NCBI RefSeq assembly: GCF_013283645.1
Contig: NZ_JABEKV010000001.1
Coordinates: forward strand, 124,001 to 188,000
Length of the DNA stretch: 64,000 nucleotides
Direction of reading: 5' to 3'
Source: Sinorhizobium psoraleae
Lineage (GTDB): Bacteria; Pseudomonadota; Alphaproteobacteria; Rhizobiales; Rhizobiaceae
Of this stretch, positions 1 through 10,797 are shown piece after piece. The position numbers were made by a program, and so were the translations under genes. Numbering within the stretch: the first letter of the stretch is position 1; each line of letters starts with the position of its first letter. The notes beneath the pieces were generated by a model, which saw only the letters and a program-made list of their open reading frames with translations, had not been told where the DNA came from and ran no database searches.

Positions 1-375
1 ATGGCCGTCTATTCGATCGACAAGGGCGGCGCCTTCACGATGGTGGCCGATCCGGCCCGCGTCAACTGGACGACGATCATCGCCGTGCTGACCGTTCTCG
101 TCATCTATGTGACGATGGTTTACGGCCCGATCGCCGCGCTGCTGGTCGAACTCTTCCCGACCCGCATCCGCTACACCGGCATGTCGCTGCCCTACCACAT
201 CGGCAACGGCTGGTTCGGCGGCCTGCTCCCGGCAACGGCCTTCGCGATGAGCGCGGCCCAGGGCGATATCTATTATGGCCTCTGGTACCCGATCGTCTTC
301 GCCGGCATCACGCTGGTCATCGGGCTCTTGTTCCTGCCGGAAACCAAGGACCGCGATATCCACGTAATGGACTGA
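1..375 (+). CDS. MFS transporter, C-terminal fragment cut by window start
   Basis: Only the last 124 residues are inside the window; the methionine at base 1 is very unlikely to be the real start. Two to three hydrophobic helices are visible (around residues 24-50 and 92-112), separated by a cytoplasmic loop with the motif FPTRIRYTGMS. That loop, followed by a glycine-rich helix and a PETKD tail, is typical of the metabolite:H+ symporter/sugar-porter branch of the major facilitator superfamily, inner-membrane secondary transporters. The substrate cannot be read from this part. A strong hairpin terminator lies about 80 bases after the stop, so this is the last gene of its transcript. Confidence 0.75.
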   Translation: MAVYSIDKGGAFTMVADPARVNWTTIIAVLTVLVIYVTMVYGPIAALLVELFPTRIRYTGMSLPYHIGNGWFGGLLPATAFAMSAAQGDIYYGLWYPIVFAGITLVIGLLFLPETKDRDIHVMD

Positions 376-454
376 GCGGGCGACCAAAATCATGACGCGG
401 GATGCTGCGGGCGGAGACCCCGTTCCTCATCTCGCCGAACGACCTCTCCTGACT

Positions 455-484
455 CCGGCGCGGCCTTCCGCGCCGGCTTTTTAT
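455..484 (+). terminator. Rho-independent terminator after the MFS gene
   Basis: Arms CCGGCGCGG (455-463) and CCGCGCCGG (468-476) pair perfectly around a CCTT loop and are followed by CTTTTTATTT. The T run is on the plus strand, so it ends the MFS transcript; it also abuts the stop codon of the converging PAP2 gene. Confidence 0.85.
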
Positions 485-1179
485 TTGTCAACTTGGTGGG
501 GGGTCGCGTTTTTCGGTGCCGGCCAGCCGCCCGCGTCCAAGCGGAAGAGCCAGCCTTGCCGGGCAAAAACGAATGCGATCATCATCGCGACCCAGAGGCC
601 GAGCAGCAGGCCGGCGGCAACATCGCTCGGATAGTGTGCGCCGACGATTACGCGCGAAACGCCGATCGCCAATGCCAGTATCAGAAACACGGGTCTCAAC
701 TGCGGCATCAGCATCGCGAAGGCGCCGAAAAGGGCGCCGGCCGCCATCGAATGGCCCGACGGGAAGCTTTCGAACAATCGTTCACCGGTAAACGGCGTCA
801 GGCTGTAGGCGCCGTAGTCGGCGAAAAGTTCCGGCCGCGCCCGGCCGATCAGGAATTTCAGCCCGTGCACCAGCACGCTTGCGGTGCCGATCGTCAGAAG
901 AAAATAGGCGGACAGATTGCGCGCGCTTCTCGCTCGGTACCGAACCGTGTCGTGATGCGAGGCGCGCCGGGCAATGTAGGCGACCAGCAGCAGGAAGGTA
1001 GAAGTGTAGATCATCCAGGCGAATGTGCCGAAATCGGTAATCGTCCGGTTGAAGGCGACGATTTCCTCCGGCAGGTCCTGCGCCCATTGCGACAGTTGCG
1101 GATCGAAGGGAACGAGGGCAAGCACGAGCACCAGCGTCGTCAGGAATATCCAGGCCGTGGAAGCAAGCGGTTGATTCAT
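481..1179 (-). CDS. PAP2-family membrane phosphatase
   Basis: A roughly 232-residue integral membrane protein with all three phosphatidic-acid-phosphatase type 2 signatures: KFLIGRARPE (motif 1, K-x6-RP), PSGHS (motif 2) and SRVIVGAHYPSD (motif 3, SR-x5-H-x3-D). The conserved histidines are the expected nucleophile and acid/base. Enzymes of this fold remove phosphate from lipid phosphates such as undecaprenyl pyrophosphate, phosphatidate or lipid A; which one applies here cannot be told. About five or six hydrophobic stretches are visible. An upstream in-frame ATG at 1209 has no Shine-Dalgarno; the ATG at 1179 has AAGGAAAG about 9 bases before it and was preferred. It lies downstream of leuB but is separated from it by a terminator hairpin, so probably has its own promoter. 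Confidence 0.88.
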   Translation of the reverse strand: MNQPLASTAWIFLTTLVLVLALVPFDPQLSQWAQDLPEEIVAFNRTITDFGTFAWMIYTSTFLLLVAYIARRASHHDTVRYRARSARNLSAYFLLTIGTASVLVHGLKFLIGRARPELFADYGAYSLTPFTGERLFESFPSGHSMAAGALFGAFAMLMPQLRPVFLILALAIGVSRVIVGAHYPSDVAAGLLLGLWVAMMIAFVFARQGWLFRLDAGGWPAPKNATPHQVDK

Positions 1180-1239
1180 ATTTCGTCTTTCCTTCGCATC
1201 CTTCTGCATGTGAAGCCGGATGCAACGAAATCAAGACCC

Positions 1240-1274
1240 AAATATAAAACACCTCCGGAACGTCTCCGGAGGTG
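1240..1274 (-). terminator. Terminator of leuB
   Basis: Arms 1250-1259 (CACCTCCGGA) and 1265-1274 (TCCGGAGGTG) pair perfectly with a 5-base loop. Read on the minus strand the stem is followed by TTTTATATTT, a good intrinsic terminator 60 bases after the leuB stop. Confidence 0.8.
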
Positions 1275-1333
1275 CTTGTTCATCGGACCACATCGGCACG
1301 AGCCGAGAGAAACGTCAGATGCCGGTACGCCGG

Positions 1334-2446
1334 TCAGACGGTAAGCGCCTTGAACTCGGCAAGGATCGCGTCGCCCATATCGGTGGTACCAACCTTTTGG
1401 CAGCCTTCGGCCATGATGTCGCCGGTTCGGATGCCCTTGTCGAGCACGTTGGCGATCGCCTTTTCCAGATTGTCGGCTTCCTTCACGAGGCTGAAGGAAT
1501 AGCGCAGGCACATGGCGAAGGAAGCGATCATGGCGATCGGGTTGGCAATGCCCTTGCCGGCAATGTCCGGCGCCGAGCCGTGCACGGGCTCGTAGAGCGC
1601 CTTGCGCTTACCCGTCTTTGGATCAGGCGCGCCGAGCGAGGCGGAAGGCAGCATGCCGAGGGAACCGGTCAGCATGGCGGCGACGTCGGAGAGCATGTCG
1701 CCGAACAGGTTGTCGGTGACGATCACGTCGAACTGCTTCGGCTGGCGCACCAGCTGCATGCCGCCGGCATCGGCCAGCATATGCTCCAGTTGCACGTCGG
1801 CATATTTCGCCTTGTGGATTTCGGTCACGACCTGGTTCCAGAGCACGCCGGACTTCATCACGTTGCGCTTTTCCATCGAGCAGACGCGGTTCTGGCGCGT
1901 GCGGGCGAGTTCGAAGGCTACCCCGGCGATGCGCTCGATCTCGTAGGTGTCATACACCTGCGTGTCGATGCCGCGCTTCTGGCCGTTGCCGAGATCGATG
2001 ATCTCCTTCGGCTCGCCGAAATAGACGCCGCCGGTCAGCTCGCGGACGATGAGGATATCGAGGCCTTCGACCAGCTCGGGCTTCAGCGAGGACGCATTGG
2101 CAAGCGCCGGATAGCAGATGGCCGGGCGCAGGTTGGCGAAGAGCTCCAGGTCCTTGCGCAGGCGCAGGAGACCAGCCTCCGGCCGCACCTCGTAGGGAAC
2201 CGCATCCCACTTCGGTCCGCCGACGGCGCCGAAGAGCACGGCATCGGCGGCGAGCGCCTTCGTCATGTCCCCTTCCGAGATCGCCACGCCATGGGCGTCA
2301 TAGGCGGAGCCGCCCACAAGGCCTTCATCCGTCACGAAGCCGGCACCGAGTTCGGCGTTCATGTAGGCGATGATTTTGCGGACTTCCGCCATGGCTTCCG
2401 GGCCGATGCCGTCGCCGGGCAGAAGGAAGAGATTGCGCGCAGTCAT
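1334..2446 (-). CDS. leuB: 3-isopropylmalate dehydrogenase
   Basis: This 370-residue protein catalyses the NAD-dependent oxidative decarboxylation of 3-isopropylmalate to 4-methyl-2-oxopentanoate, the third step of leucine biosynthesis, in the cytoplasm. Seen in the sequence: N-terminal [10 protein letters not shown], the loop with the substrate-binding arginines ([17 protein letters not shown]), the signature [16 protein letters not shown] with metal-binding aspartates, and the NAD-binding [10 protein letters not shown] near the C terminus. Length is normal for bacterial LeuB. The start ATG is preceded by AGAAGGA about 6 bases upstream. It is monocistronic as far as can be seen, with its own terminator, and diverges from the LysE-type gene; other leu genes are not in the window. 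Confidence 0.97.
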   Translation of the reverse strand: MTARNLFLLPGDGIGPEAMAEVRKIIAYMNAELGAGFVTDEGLVGGSAYDAHGVAISEGDMTKALAADAVLFGAVGGPKWDAVPYEVRPEAGLLRLRKDLELFANLRPAICYPALANASSLKPELVEGLDILIVRELTGGVYFGEPKEIIDLGNGQKRGIDTQVYDTYEIERIAGVAFELARTRQNRVCSMEKRNVMKSGVLWNQVVTEIHKAKYADVQLEHMLADAGGMQLVRQPKQFDVIVTDNLFGDMLSDVAAMLTGSLGMLPSASLGAPDPKTGKRKALYEPVHGSAPDIAGKGIANPIAMIASFAMCLRYSFSLVKEADNLEKAIANVLDKGIRTGDIMAEGCQKVGTTDMGDAILAEFKALTV

Positions 2447-2620
2447 GGATAGTCCTTCTCAAGGGGAAACTCGGGCGCGTTCTTAGCGCAACTTCGTATC
2501 GAGGGAAATCTTTGTGGCGAAAGAATTGTGCGCGCCGGCCCGCCCGCCCCTTCCCGTTTCCGCTTGACGGAATCGCGCGCTGAGGCTCGAATGGCCGGAC
2601 TCAACCGGGGATTTTTCAAG

Positions 2621-3262
2621 ATGTCCGAGACGCTTCTTGTCGGTGCCTTTCTCGCAGCACTTTCCTATACGCTGATCCCCGGCCCCGCTTTTCTGGCGCT
2701 GCTTGGCATCGGCGCCGGCCAGGGCCGAAAAGCCGGTGCGCTCTTCATGGGTGGGCATCTCGCCGGCGATATCGTCTGGTCGACTCTGGCGCTCGTTGCA
2801 ATCGTCGGTGCGCGATCGATCGGCACGGCAATCTTCGACGTTCTCGGCCTCTTCTGCGGCGCCTACCTCGCCTGGATCGGCTGGACCGCGCTCCGCGCCC
2901 GGCCGAAGGGCGAGAACCGCGCTTTGCTGACGGTGGAACGGCCGCTGCGCCGCGGCCTGATTTTCGGGCTCACCAATCCCAAAGGCTATCCGGTGGCGCT
3001 GGCGACGTTCACGGCGCTGCTTGCCGGTTCCGCCAATGCGCTCGAGTTCAACGCCCTGCCGATGCTGCTCGCTGTGTCGCTGATCGGTTTCCTCGTCGCC
3101 GATGTAATTCTGATCGCGATCATCGGCGCGTCCGTCGTTCGCCGCTTCTATCGCCGTCACGAGCTGGCCATTGTGCGGCTCTCCGGCCTCCTGTTCATCG
3201 GCTTCGCCGCACAGGCCGTCTGGCATGCGGCGCCCGGTCTCTTTGGCATGCGCAAGCCTTGA
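2621..3262 (+). CDS. LysE/RhtB-family amino-acid exporter
   Basis: A 213-residue protein with six hydrophobic segments, the layout of the LysE/RhtB family of small efflux proteins. The family hallmark is visible near the N terminus (TLIPGPAFLALLGIGAGQG) and a second conserved element in the middle (GLTNPKGYPVALATF). Members export amino acids or derivatives such as lysine, homoserine or threonine; the substrate here is not evident. In-frame starts exist at 2528, 2591 and 2621. The last has GGGGA about ten bases upstream and puts the first helix directly at the N terminus, as is usual, so it was chosen. The gene diverges from leuB and is followed after about 80 bases by the M3 peptidase. Confidence 0.88.
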   Translation: MSETLLVGAFLAALSYTLIPGPAFLALLGIGAGQGRKAGALFMGGHLAGDIVWSTLALVAIVGARSIGTAIFDVLGLFCGAYLAWIGWTALRARPKGENRALLTVERPLRRGLIFGLTNPKGYPVALATFTALLAGSANALEFNALPMLLAVSLIGFLVADVILIAIIGASVVRRFYRRHELAIVRLSGLLFIGFAAQAVWHAAPGLFGMRKP

Positions 3263-3345
3263 CGATCCTGCCATTGCCAACCACTTCAAACATCTCCGCC
3301 GGCCAGCCGCCCGCTCCGCCGGCCCAGCATGCGAAAGGAATCCCC

Positions 3346-5433
3346 ATGACTGCAAGCGCTTCGCTCAACCCCGCTCTTGTGAACTGGACCGGACACGAGG
3401 GTCTGCCGCGCTTCGATGCGGTCAAGGATGAGGACTTCGCGCCCGCCTTCGACGCGGCGCTCGCGGCCCATGAGGCGGAAATCGATGCGATCGCCAACAA
3501 TCCGGAGCCGCCGACCTTTGAAAACACTGTCGTCGCCCTGGAAATCGCCGGAGATGAGCTTTCGCGCGTTTCGGCGCTTTTCTGGAACAAGGCCGGCGCC
3601 CACACCAACGACGTGATCCAGGCGCTCGAACGCGAGATCGCGCCGAAGATGTCGCGGCACTATTCGAAGATCGGCATGAATCCGGCCTTGTTCAGCCGTA
3701 TCGACAGACTATGGGAGAAGCGCGAAGAGCTCGGCCTCGATCTCGAGGCGACGCGCGTCCTCGAGCGGCACTGGAAGGGCTTCGTCAAGTCCGGCGCCAA
3801 GCTCGACAAGCCGGAGCAGGAGCGGCTTGCCGCCATCAACGAAAAGCTTGCCGGGCTCGGCGCCAAGTTCGGCCAGAACGTGCTTGCCGACGAGAAGAAC
3901 TGGGCGCTGTTGCTTGTGAGCGACGAGGAGCTCGCCGGCCTTCCGGAATTCCTGAAGGATGCGATGGCGGCGGCGGCCCGCGACAGAGGGGAAGAGGGCA
4001 AATACGCGGTCACCCTGTCGCGCTCGATCATCGAACCGTTCCTGACCTTCTCAGATAATCGCGAGCTTCGCGAGCAGGCCTTCAGGGCCTGGACGGCCCG
4101 CGGCGAAAACGGCGGCGAGACTGACAATCTCGACATTATCGCCGAGACGCTGGCGCTTCGGGCAGAGAAGGCAAAGCTGCTCGGATACGAGAATTTTGCG
4201 TCGCTGAAGCTCGACGACACCATGGCGAAGACGCCCGAAGCCGTGAACGGCCTCTTGATGCAGGTCTGGGAGAAGGCAGTCGTGCGCGCCCGCGAGGAGG
4301 AGGCGGATCTGGCCAAGCTGATTGCCGCCGAAGGGCGCAATCACGAGGTCATGCCGTGGGATTGGCGCCATTTTGCCGAAAAGCTGCGGGCGGAAAAATT
4401 CAACTTCTCCGAAAGCGAGCTGAAGCCCTATCTCCAACTCGAGAAGATCATCGATGCCTGCTTCGATGTCGCCCAGCGTCTCTTCGGTGTAACGGCCACG
4501 GAAAAGAAGGGCATCGCGGCCTATCATCCCGATGTTCGCGTCTTCGAGATCCGCGACGCCTCGGGCAAGCTGGTCGCGCTGTTCCTCGGCGATTACTTCG
4601 CCCGTTCCTCCAAGCGCTCCGGCGCATGGATGAGTTCATTCCAGTCGCAGCATAGGCTGAAGCTGAAGAATGGCGAGGAAGGTGAAATCCCGATCGTCTA
4701 TAATGTCTGCAATTTTGCGAAACCGGCCGACGGCAAGCCGGCCCTGCTCTCGATCGACGATGCCCGAACACTGTTCCACGAGTTCGGCCATGCCCTTCAC
4801 GGCATGCTCTCGAACGTCACCTACCCTTCCGTAGCCGGCACCGGCGTTTCGCGCGATTTCGTCGAGCTGCCGTCACAGCTCTTTGAGCATTGGCTGACCG
4901 TGCCGGATATCCTGAAGACCTATGCCGTGCACTACCGGACGGGCGAGCCGATGCCTAAGGCCTTGCTCGACAAGGTGCTGGCGGCGAGGACCTTCAATTC
5001 GGGTTTCGCCACCGTCGAATTCACCTCCTCGGCGCTGGTCGACATGGCCTATCACACGGCGGAAAGCATCGCCGAACCCATGGCACTGGAAGCGGCGACG
5101 CTCGAAAGGATCGGCATGCCGAAATCGATCGTCATGCGCCACCGCAGTCCGCATTTCTTGCACGTCTTTTCCGGCGACGGCTATTCCGCAGGCTACTATT
5201 CCTACATGTGGTCGGAGGTGCTCGACGCCGACGCTTTCGCCGCTTTCGAGGAAACCGGCGATCCCTTCGACCCTGAGACCGCGCGGAAGCTCAAGGACAA
5301 CATCTATTCGGTCGGCGGCGCCATCGATCCGGAGGATGCCTACAAGGCTTTCCGTGGCAAGCTGCCGAGCCCGGACGCGATGCTGGCAAAGAAGGGGCTG
5401 GCGGCCGTAGCGCCGCCCTCGCCCGCCTCTTAG
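3346..5433 (+). CDS. dcp: M3-family zinc oligopeptidase / peptidyl-dipeptidase
   Basis: A 695-residue cytoplasmic metallopeptidase of family M3 (thimet/oligopeptidase A/Dcp group), which trims short peptides. The zinc site is FHEFGHALHG (HEFGH at residues 478-482), and the third ligand is the glutamate of DFVELPSQ about 24 residues later. Other family blocks are RSGAWMSSF, VYNVCNF and the C-terminal GYYSYMWSEVLDADAF. The VYNVCNF and SRDFVELPSQ wording looks more like Dcp (peptidyl-dipeptidase) than PrlC, but this is a judgement by eye. The ATG at 3346 is preceded by AAAGGA; an upstream in-frame start at 3259 would add a non-conserved tail overlapping the preceding stop and was rejected. Length fits the family (about 680). 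Confidence 0.93.
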   Translation: MTASASLNPALVNWTGHEGLPRFDAVKDEDFAPAFDAALAAHEAEIDAIANNPEPPTFENTVVALEIAGDELSRVSALFWNKAGAHTNDVIQALEREIAPKMSRHYSKIGMNPALFSRIDRLWEKREELGLDLEATRVLERHWKGFVKSGAKLDKPEQERLAAINEKLAGLGAKFGQNVLADEKNWALLLVSDEELAGLPEFLKDAMAAAARDRGEEGKYAVTLSRSIIEPFLTFSDNRELREQAFRAWTARGENGGETDNLDIIAETLALRAEKAKLLGYENFASLKLDDTMAKTPEAVNGLLMQVWEKAVVRAREEEADLAKLIAAEGRNHEVMPWDWRHFAEKLRAEKFNFSESELKPYLQLEKIIDACFDVAQRLFGVTATEKKGIAAYHPDVRVFEIRDASGKLVALFLGDYFARSSKRSGAWMSSFQSQHRLKLKNGEEGEIPIVYNVCNFAKPADGKPALLSIDDARTLFHEFGHALHGMLSNVTYPSVAGTGVSRDFVELPSQLFEHWLTVPDILKTYAVHYRTGEPMPKALLDKVLAARTFNSGFATVEFTSSALVDMAYHTAESIAEPMALEAATLERIGMPKSIVMRHRSPHFLHVFSGDGYSAGYYSYMWSEVLDADAFAAFEETGDPFDPETARKLKDNIYSVGGAIDPEDAYKAFRGKLPSPDAMLAKKGLAAVAPPSPAS

Positions 5434-5646
5434 ATCACGATGATTTTAGGTCGAATCGACCTAAAATCATAAACGTGATCGATTCTAGTAAGTTAGAGCG
5501 GGATGCGGGCGGAAAACCGCTCACACTTTCCCTATCCCGCTCTAAAGCGCGTCGCGTTCAATCGGACTCATGCGACGCGCTTTAGGTCCTTGTTTTTATG
5601 CATGTCGTTGACCCAAAACCGCTGCACACTTTTGGGCGACATGCAT
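5433..5646. repeat. Mosaic of four palindromes (rhizobial intergenic repeats)
   Basis: The whole convergent gap is made of inverted repeats: 5440-5470 (15-bp arms, ATGATTTTAGGTCGA, one-base centre) nested in outer arms GATCACG/CGTGATC (5433-5439 and 5474-5480); 5495-5543 (AGAGCGGGAT...ATCCCGCTCT, with the inner GCGGAAAACCGC and CACACTTT core typical of RIME-like elements); 5543-5584 (TAAAGCGCGTCGC arms); 5598-5646 (ATGCATGTCG arms plus inner CCCAAAA/TTTTGGG). The last arm reaches the first base of the DUF993 stop codon. Such mosaics may act as bidirectional terminators. The RIME name is from memory of published rhizobial repeats. Confidence 0.8.
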
Positions 5647-6824
5647 TAGTCCGCCTGTTCGACGCCGAGGACGGCGAGAAAATTGCGCATCCGCGCCGCT
5701 GCCAGCTCCGGCTTGTCGAGCACATTGGCCTGGTCGGCGAGGCGGAAGACGTCGGCATAGTGGAGAATCCCGCGGGCGGACTGCAGGCCAGCCGGCAAGG
5801 TGAAGTGGCGCTGATGGCCGTTCAGCCAGGCGAGGAAGACGACGCCAGCCTTGTAGTATTGCGTCGGCGCCTCAAAGATCTTGCGCGACAGCGGCACGGT
5901 CGGCTCGATCACGCCGCGGAAGGTGGCGACATCGCCATCTGCCAGGGCGGCAAGCGCCTTCGAAGCCGAGGGCGCCACGGCGTCGAAAATGCCGAGCAGC
6001 GCATGGCTGTATTTCTGGCCGTCCCCCTCGATCAGTTCCGCGTAGTTGAAATCGTCGCCGGTGAAGCAGAGAACGCCCTCCGGAAGGCCATTGCGCAGCG
6101 CCACTTCCTTGGCGTTGTCGAGCAACGAAATCTTGATGCCTTCGACCTTCTCGCTGTTTTCTCCGATGATCGCCAGAACGGTTTCGAGCGCTTCCTCGAA
6201 GGTTTCCGATCCCCAATACCCTCTAAGCTGAGGGTCGAACATGTCGCCAAGCCAATGAAGCACGACCTTGTCCTTGGCCTGACGCAGGATGTGGCCGTAG
6301 ACACGACGGTAGTCGTCGCCGAAACGCGCTACGCGGGCAAGCGCCCGGCTCGCCATCATGATCGCCCGGCCGCCCTCAGCCTCGACGAAGCCGATCTGCT
6401 CCTCATAGGCGGCGATTACGTCGTCAATCGAGCGTGCCGCGTCGGGAGAAAGATGGTCGGTGCCGGCGCCGCAGGCGAGATCGGCGCCCGCAACGCTCTT
6501 CGCCTCGGCAAGCGAACGGCGGATCAGCTCCTGCGCGTCCGGCCACGCAAGCCCCATGCCGCGCTGGGCGGTGTCCATTGCCTCGGCGATCTTGAAGCCG
6601 AGGCTCCAGAGGTGATGGCGAAAGGCCATCGTCGCGTCCCAGTCGATCGCCGGCCTTCCCCAAGGATCGCTATCGCGCAGCGGATCGGAGACGACATGGG
6701 CGGCCGCGTAGGCGATGCGATTGAAGGTCGGAACCTGGGCAGGCCGGGCAATGGGCGTTCCCTGCAGCCGGTAATGTTCGAGTGAGCCGTCTTGGCGCGG
6801 CAGCGTCAGGCTGGTCATCGGCAT
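5646..6824 (-). CDS. DUF993 protein, dihydrodipicolinate synthase/aldolase-like
   Basis: A 392-residue protein I recognise as the DUF993 family, usually annotated as dihydrodipicolinate synthase-like and thought to adopt the class I aldolase TIM-barrel fold. Its reaction is not known to me. Blocks that stand out are AIDWDATMAFRHHLWSLGF and IAEAMDTAQRGMGL near the N terminus, GIKISLLDNAKE (about residue 235, a lysine at the position where a Schiff-base lysine could sit) and GVLCFTGDDFNYAELI. It faces the lacI-type gene at 7137 across a 312-bp control region with two operator-like dyads, so it is probably under the same repressor and part of the same pathway as the plus-strand operon. Two ATGs (6824, 6818) follow GGAGG; 6824 was used. 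Confidence 0.8.
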   Translation of the reverse strand: MPMTSLTLPRQDGSLEHYRLQGTPIARPAQVPTFNRIAYAAAHVVSDPLRDSDPWGRPAIDWDATMAFRHHLWSLGFKIAEAMDTAQRGMGLAWPDAQELIRRSLAEAKSVAGADLACGAGTDHLSPDAARSIDDVIAAYEEQIGFVEAEGGRAIMMASRALARVARFGDDYRRVYGHILRQAKDKVVLHWLGDMFDPQLRGYWGSETFEEALETVLAIIGENSEKVEGIKISLLDNAKEVALRNGLPEGVLCFTGDDFNYAELIEGDGQKYSHALLGIFDAVAPSASKALAALADGDVATFRGVIEPTVPLSRKIFEAPTQYYKAGVVFLAWLNGHQRHFTLPAGLQSARGILHYADVFRLADQANVLDKPELAAARMRNFLAVLGVEQAD

Positions 6825-6856
6825 TGATCCTCCACTTATGTTGCGGTCACTGAATA

Positions 6857-6874
6857 ATTTAGACCGTTCCAAAT
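6857..6874. promoter_or_regulatory. Candidate operator for the LacI-type regulator at 7137
   Basis: ATTTAGACCGTTCCAAAT: its right half GTTCCAA is identical to the perfect palindrome at 7085-7102, while the left half has about three mismatches. It lies about 33 bp upstream of the DUF993 start codon, where repressor binding would block that divergent gene. Inference only. Confidence 0.45.
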
Positions 6875-7077
6875 TTCAAGATCAAAATGGACGAGCTGCT
6901 CGGTGTTTGATCAATCGGCGACCCGGAGTCGATCATCCGCCCAGTCGCCGCGTAGGCGCCAACCCGCATAGTCTCTCAGCTAACTCCCTGAACAGCCTAG
7001 CAATTTTGCAGGAACCCGTACGACCCGCATTTCCGTTGCCCCATGCGGACACGCATAAAAAAGTGAATAGAAAGCAC

Positions 7078-7107
7078 TTGACGGAATTGGAACGTTCCAA
7101 TTATTAA
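7078..7107 (+). promoter_or_regulatory. lacI promoter with perfect 18-bp operator in its spacer
   Basis: TTGACG (7078-7083) and TATTAA (7102-7107) are separated by 18 bases. That spacer (7084-7101) is almost entirely filled by the perfect palindrome AATTGGAACGTTCCAATT (7085-7102), with the central CG typical of LacI-family operators. Placement between -35 and -10 is classical for autorepression. The rest of the 312-bp divergent gap (6825-7136) holds the 6857 dyad and nothing else I can identify. Confidence 0.65.
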
Positions 7108-7136
7108 GAAGGCAAGACTTGAAATGGGAGGTCATC

Positions 7137-9178
<2,042 letters not shown>

Positions 9179-9183
9179 ACTCC

Positions 9184-10797
9184 ATGAGCAAGCACATTTC
9201 ACCGGCGGAAGCGGCGGCCCTGATACCCGACGGCGCGGTCGTTTCCGTCTCCTCCTCCAGTGGCCTCGGCTGCCCGGACCTGATGCTGAAGGCTATCGGC
9301 GAGCGCTTCAACGCGACCGGCCATCCGCGCGACCTGACGACCCTGCATCCGATCGCGGCCGGTGACATGAGCGGGATCAAGGGTGTCGATTACATCGCCA
9401 AGAAGGGCCTCCTGAAGAAGATCATCGGAGGGTCCTATCCCTCCGGTCCGTCCAGCGCCGAACCGCCGCTGATCTGGCAGATGATCGGTGCCGACGAAGT
9501 GGCCGCCTACAACATTCCTTCCGGCATTCTCTTCGACATGCATCGCGAGGCGGCGGCGAAACGCCCGGGCGTCATGACCAAGGTCGGGCTCGATACCTTC
9601 GTCGATCCGTCACGCGAAGGCTGTGCCATGAACGCGTCCGCCGCAGCCGAGCCTGTCGTGAAGAAGGTCACCTTCGAGGGCGAGGACTGGCTCTATTTCA
9701 AGGCGATCACGCCTCAGGTGGCGATCATCCGGGCAACGACGGCGGACGAGCGCGGCAATCTCACTTATGAGCATGAGGGCGCCTATCTCGGCGGGCTGGA
9801 CCAAGCGCTTGCCGCACGCAACAACGGCGGAATCGTGATTGCCCAGGTCAAGCGCATCACCAAGGAAGGGTCGCTGAGACCGCATGACGTCCGCGTGCCA
9901 GGCGTGCTGGTCGACTATGTGGTCGTCGATCCGGACCAGAAGCAGACGACCCAGACGCTTTACGATCCCGCCATCTCCGGCGAGATCTTCCGCCCGCTCG
10001 ACAGCTTCCGCGTTCCCGAATTCAGCATCCAGAAGGTGATTGCCCGCCGCGTCGCGCAGGAGCTCGAAGCGGGCAGTGCGGTCAATCTCGGTTTCGGAAT
10101 TTCCGCCAACGTGCCGCGGATCCTGCTGGAGGAAGGTCTGCACGGCGCGGTCACCTGGGTGATCGAGCAGGGGGCGGTTGGCGGCGTGCCGCTCCTCGAT
10201 TTCGCCTTCGGCTGCGCGTCGAATGCCGACGCCTTCATGCCGTCGCCCTACCAGTTCACCTATTTCCAGGGCGCGGGCTTCGATGCCTCGCTGCTTTCGT
10301 TCCTGGAAATCGACCGCACCGGATCGGTCAACGTGTCGAAGCTCAGCTTCCGCCCGCATGTGACGGCGGGTGCGGGCGGCTTCGTCGACATCACCGCGCG
10401 GGCGAAAAAGATCGTCTTCTCGGGCATGTTCAATGCCGGCGCAAAACTCGCGGTCGCCGACGGCAGGCTTGTCATAGAGAGGGAAGGCAAGCTGAAAAAG
10501 CTTGTCGATCAGGTCGAGCACGTGACTTTCTCCGGCCGCCGCGCGGTCGAGCAGGGGCAGGACGTCACCTATGTGACTGAGCGTTGCGTGATGAAGCTGA
10601 CGCCCGACGGCATCGTGCTCACCGAAATCGCGCCCGGCGCGGACCTGCAGGAACATATCCTCGACCAGTCGGAATTTCCGTTGATCGTGTCCGACCAGCT
10701 GAAGCAGATGGATAGCGCGCTGTTCAACGAGGCGCCGCTCGGTCTGACTTTGCCGGCGAAGGCCGCGCGAAGCATCGCGGGAGGCACCCATGGCTGA
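9184..10797 (+). CDS. Acyl-CoA:acetate/3-ketoacid CoA-transferase (family I)
   Basis: A 537-residue single-chain family I CoA-transferase in which the alpha and beta halves are fused, as in propionate CoA-transferase and YdiF. The N-terminal half begins SPAEAAALIPDGAVVSVSSS (glycine-rich CoA region) and includes FVDPSREGCAMN. The C-terminal half carries NLGFGISANVP and VTWVIEQGAVGG, where the glutamate of the ExG motif is the expected covalent CoA-thioester residue. It would activate a carboxylic acid by moving CoA from an acyl-CoA donor. It starts 5 bases after the Gfo/Idh gene and overlaps the enoyl-CoA hydratase gene by 8 bases, so the three act in one operon. The acid it activates is not known. 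Confidence 0.88.
   Translation: MSKHISPAEAAALIPDGAVVSVSSSSGLGCPDLMLKAIGERFNATGHPRDLTTLHPIAAGDMSGIKGVDYIAKKGLLKKIIGGSYPSGPSSAEPPLIWQMIGADEVAAYNIPSGILFDMHREAAAKRPGVMTKVGLDTFVDPSREGCAMNASAAAEPVVKKVTFEGEDWLYFKAITPQVAIIRATTADERGNLTYEHEGAYLGGLDQALAARNNGGIVIAQVKRITKEGSLRPHDVRVPGVLVDYVVVDPDQKQTTQTLYDPAISGEIFRPLDSFRVPEFSIQKVIARRVAQELEAGSAVNLGFGISANVPRILLEEGLHGAVTWVIEQGAVGGVPLLDFAFGCASNADAFMPSPYQFTYFQGAGFDASLLSFLEIDRTGSVNVSKLSFRPHVTAGAGGFVDITARAKKIVFSGMFNAGAKLAVADGRLVIEREGKLKKLVDQVEHVTFSGRRAVEQGQDVTYVTERCVMKLTPDGIVLTEIAPGADLQEHILDQSEFPLIVSDQLKQMDSALFNEAPLGLTLPAKAARSIAGGTHG

Noticed and set aside
3259..3345. 29-codon N-terminal extension of the M3 peptidase
   Set aside because: It overlaps the LysE stop, is Pro/Ala-rich and has no ribosome site, whereas the ATG at 3346 has AAAGGA.
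6838..7107. An 89-codon plus-strand frame in the divergent control region
   Set aside because: It has no ribosome site, covers the operator and promoter elements, and its sequence shows no domain.
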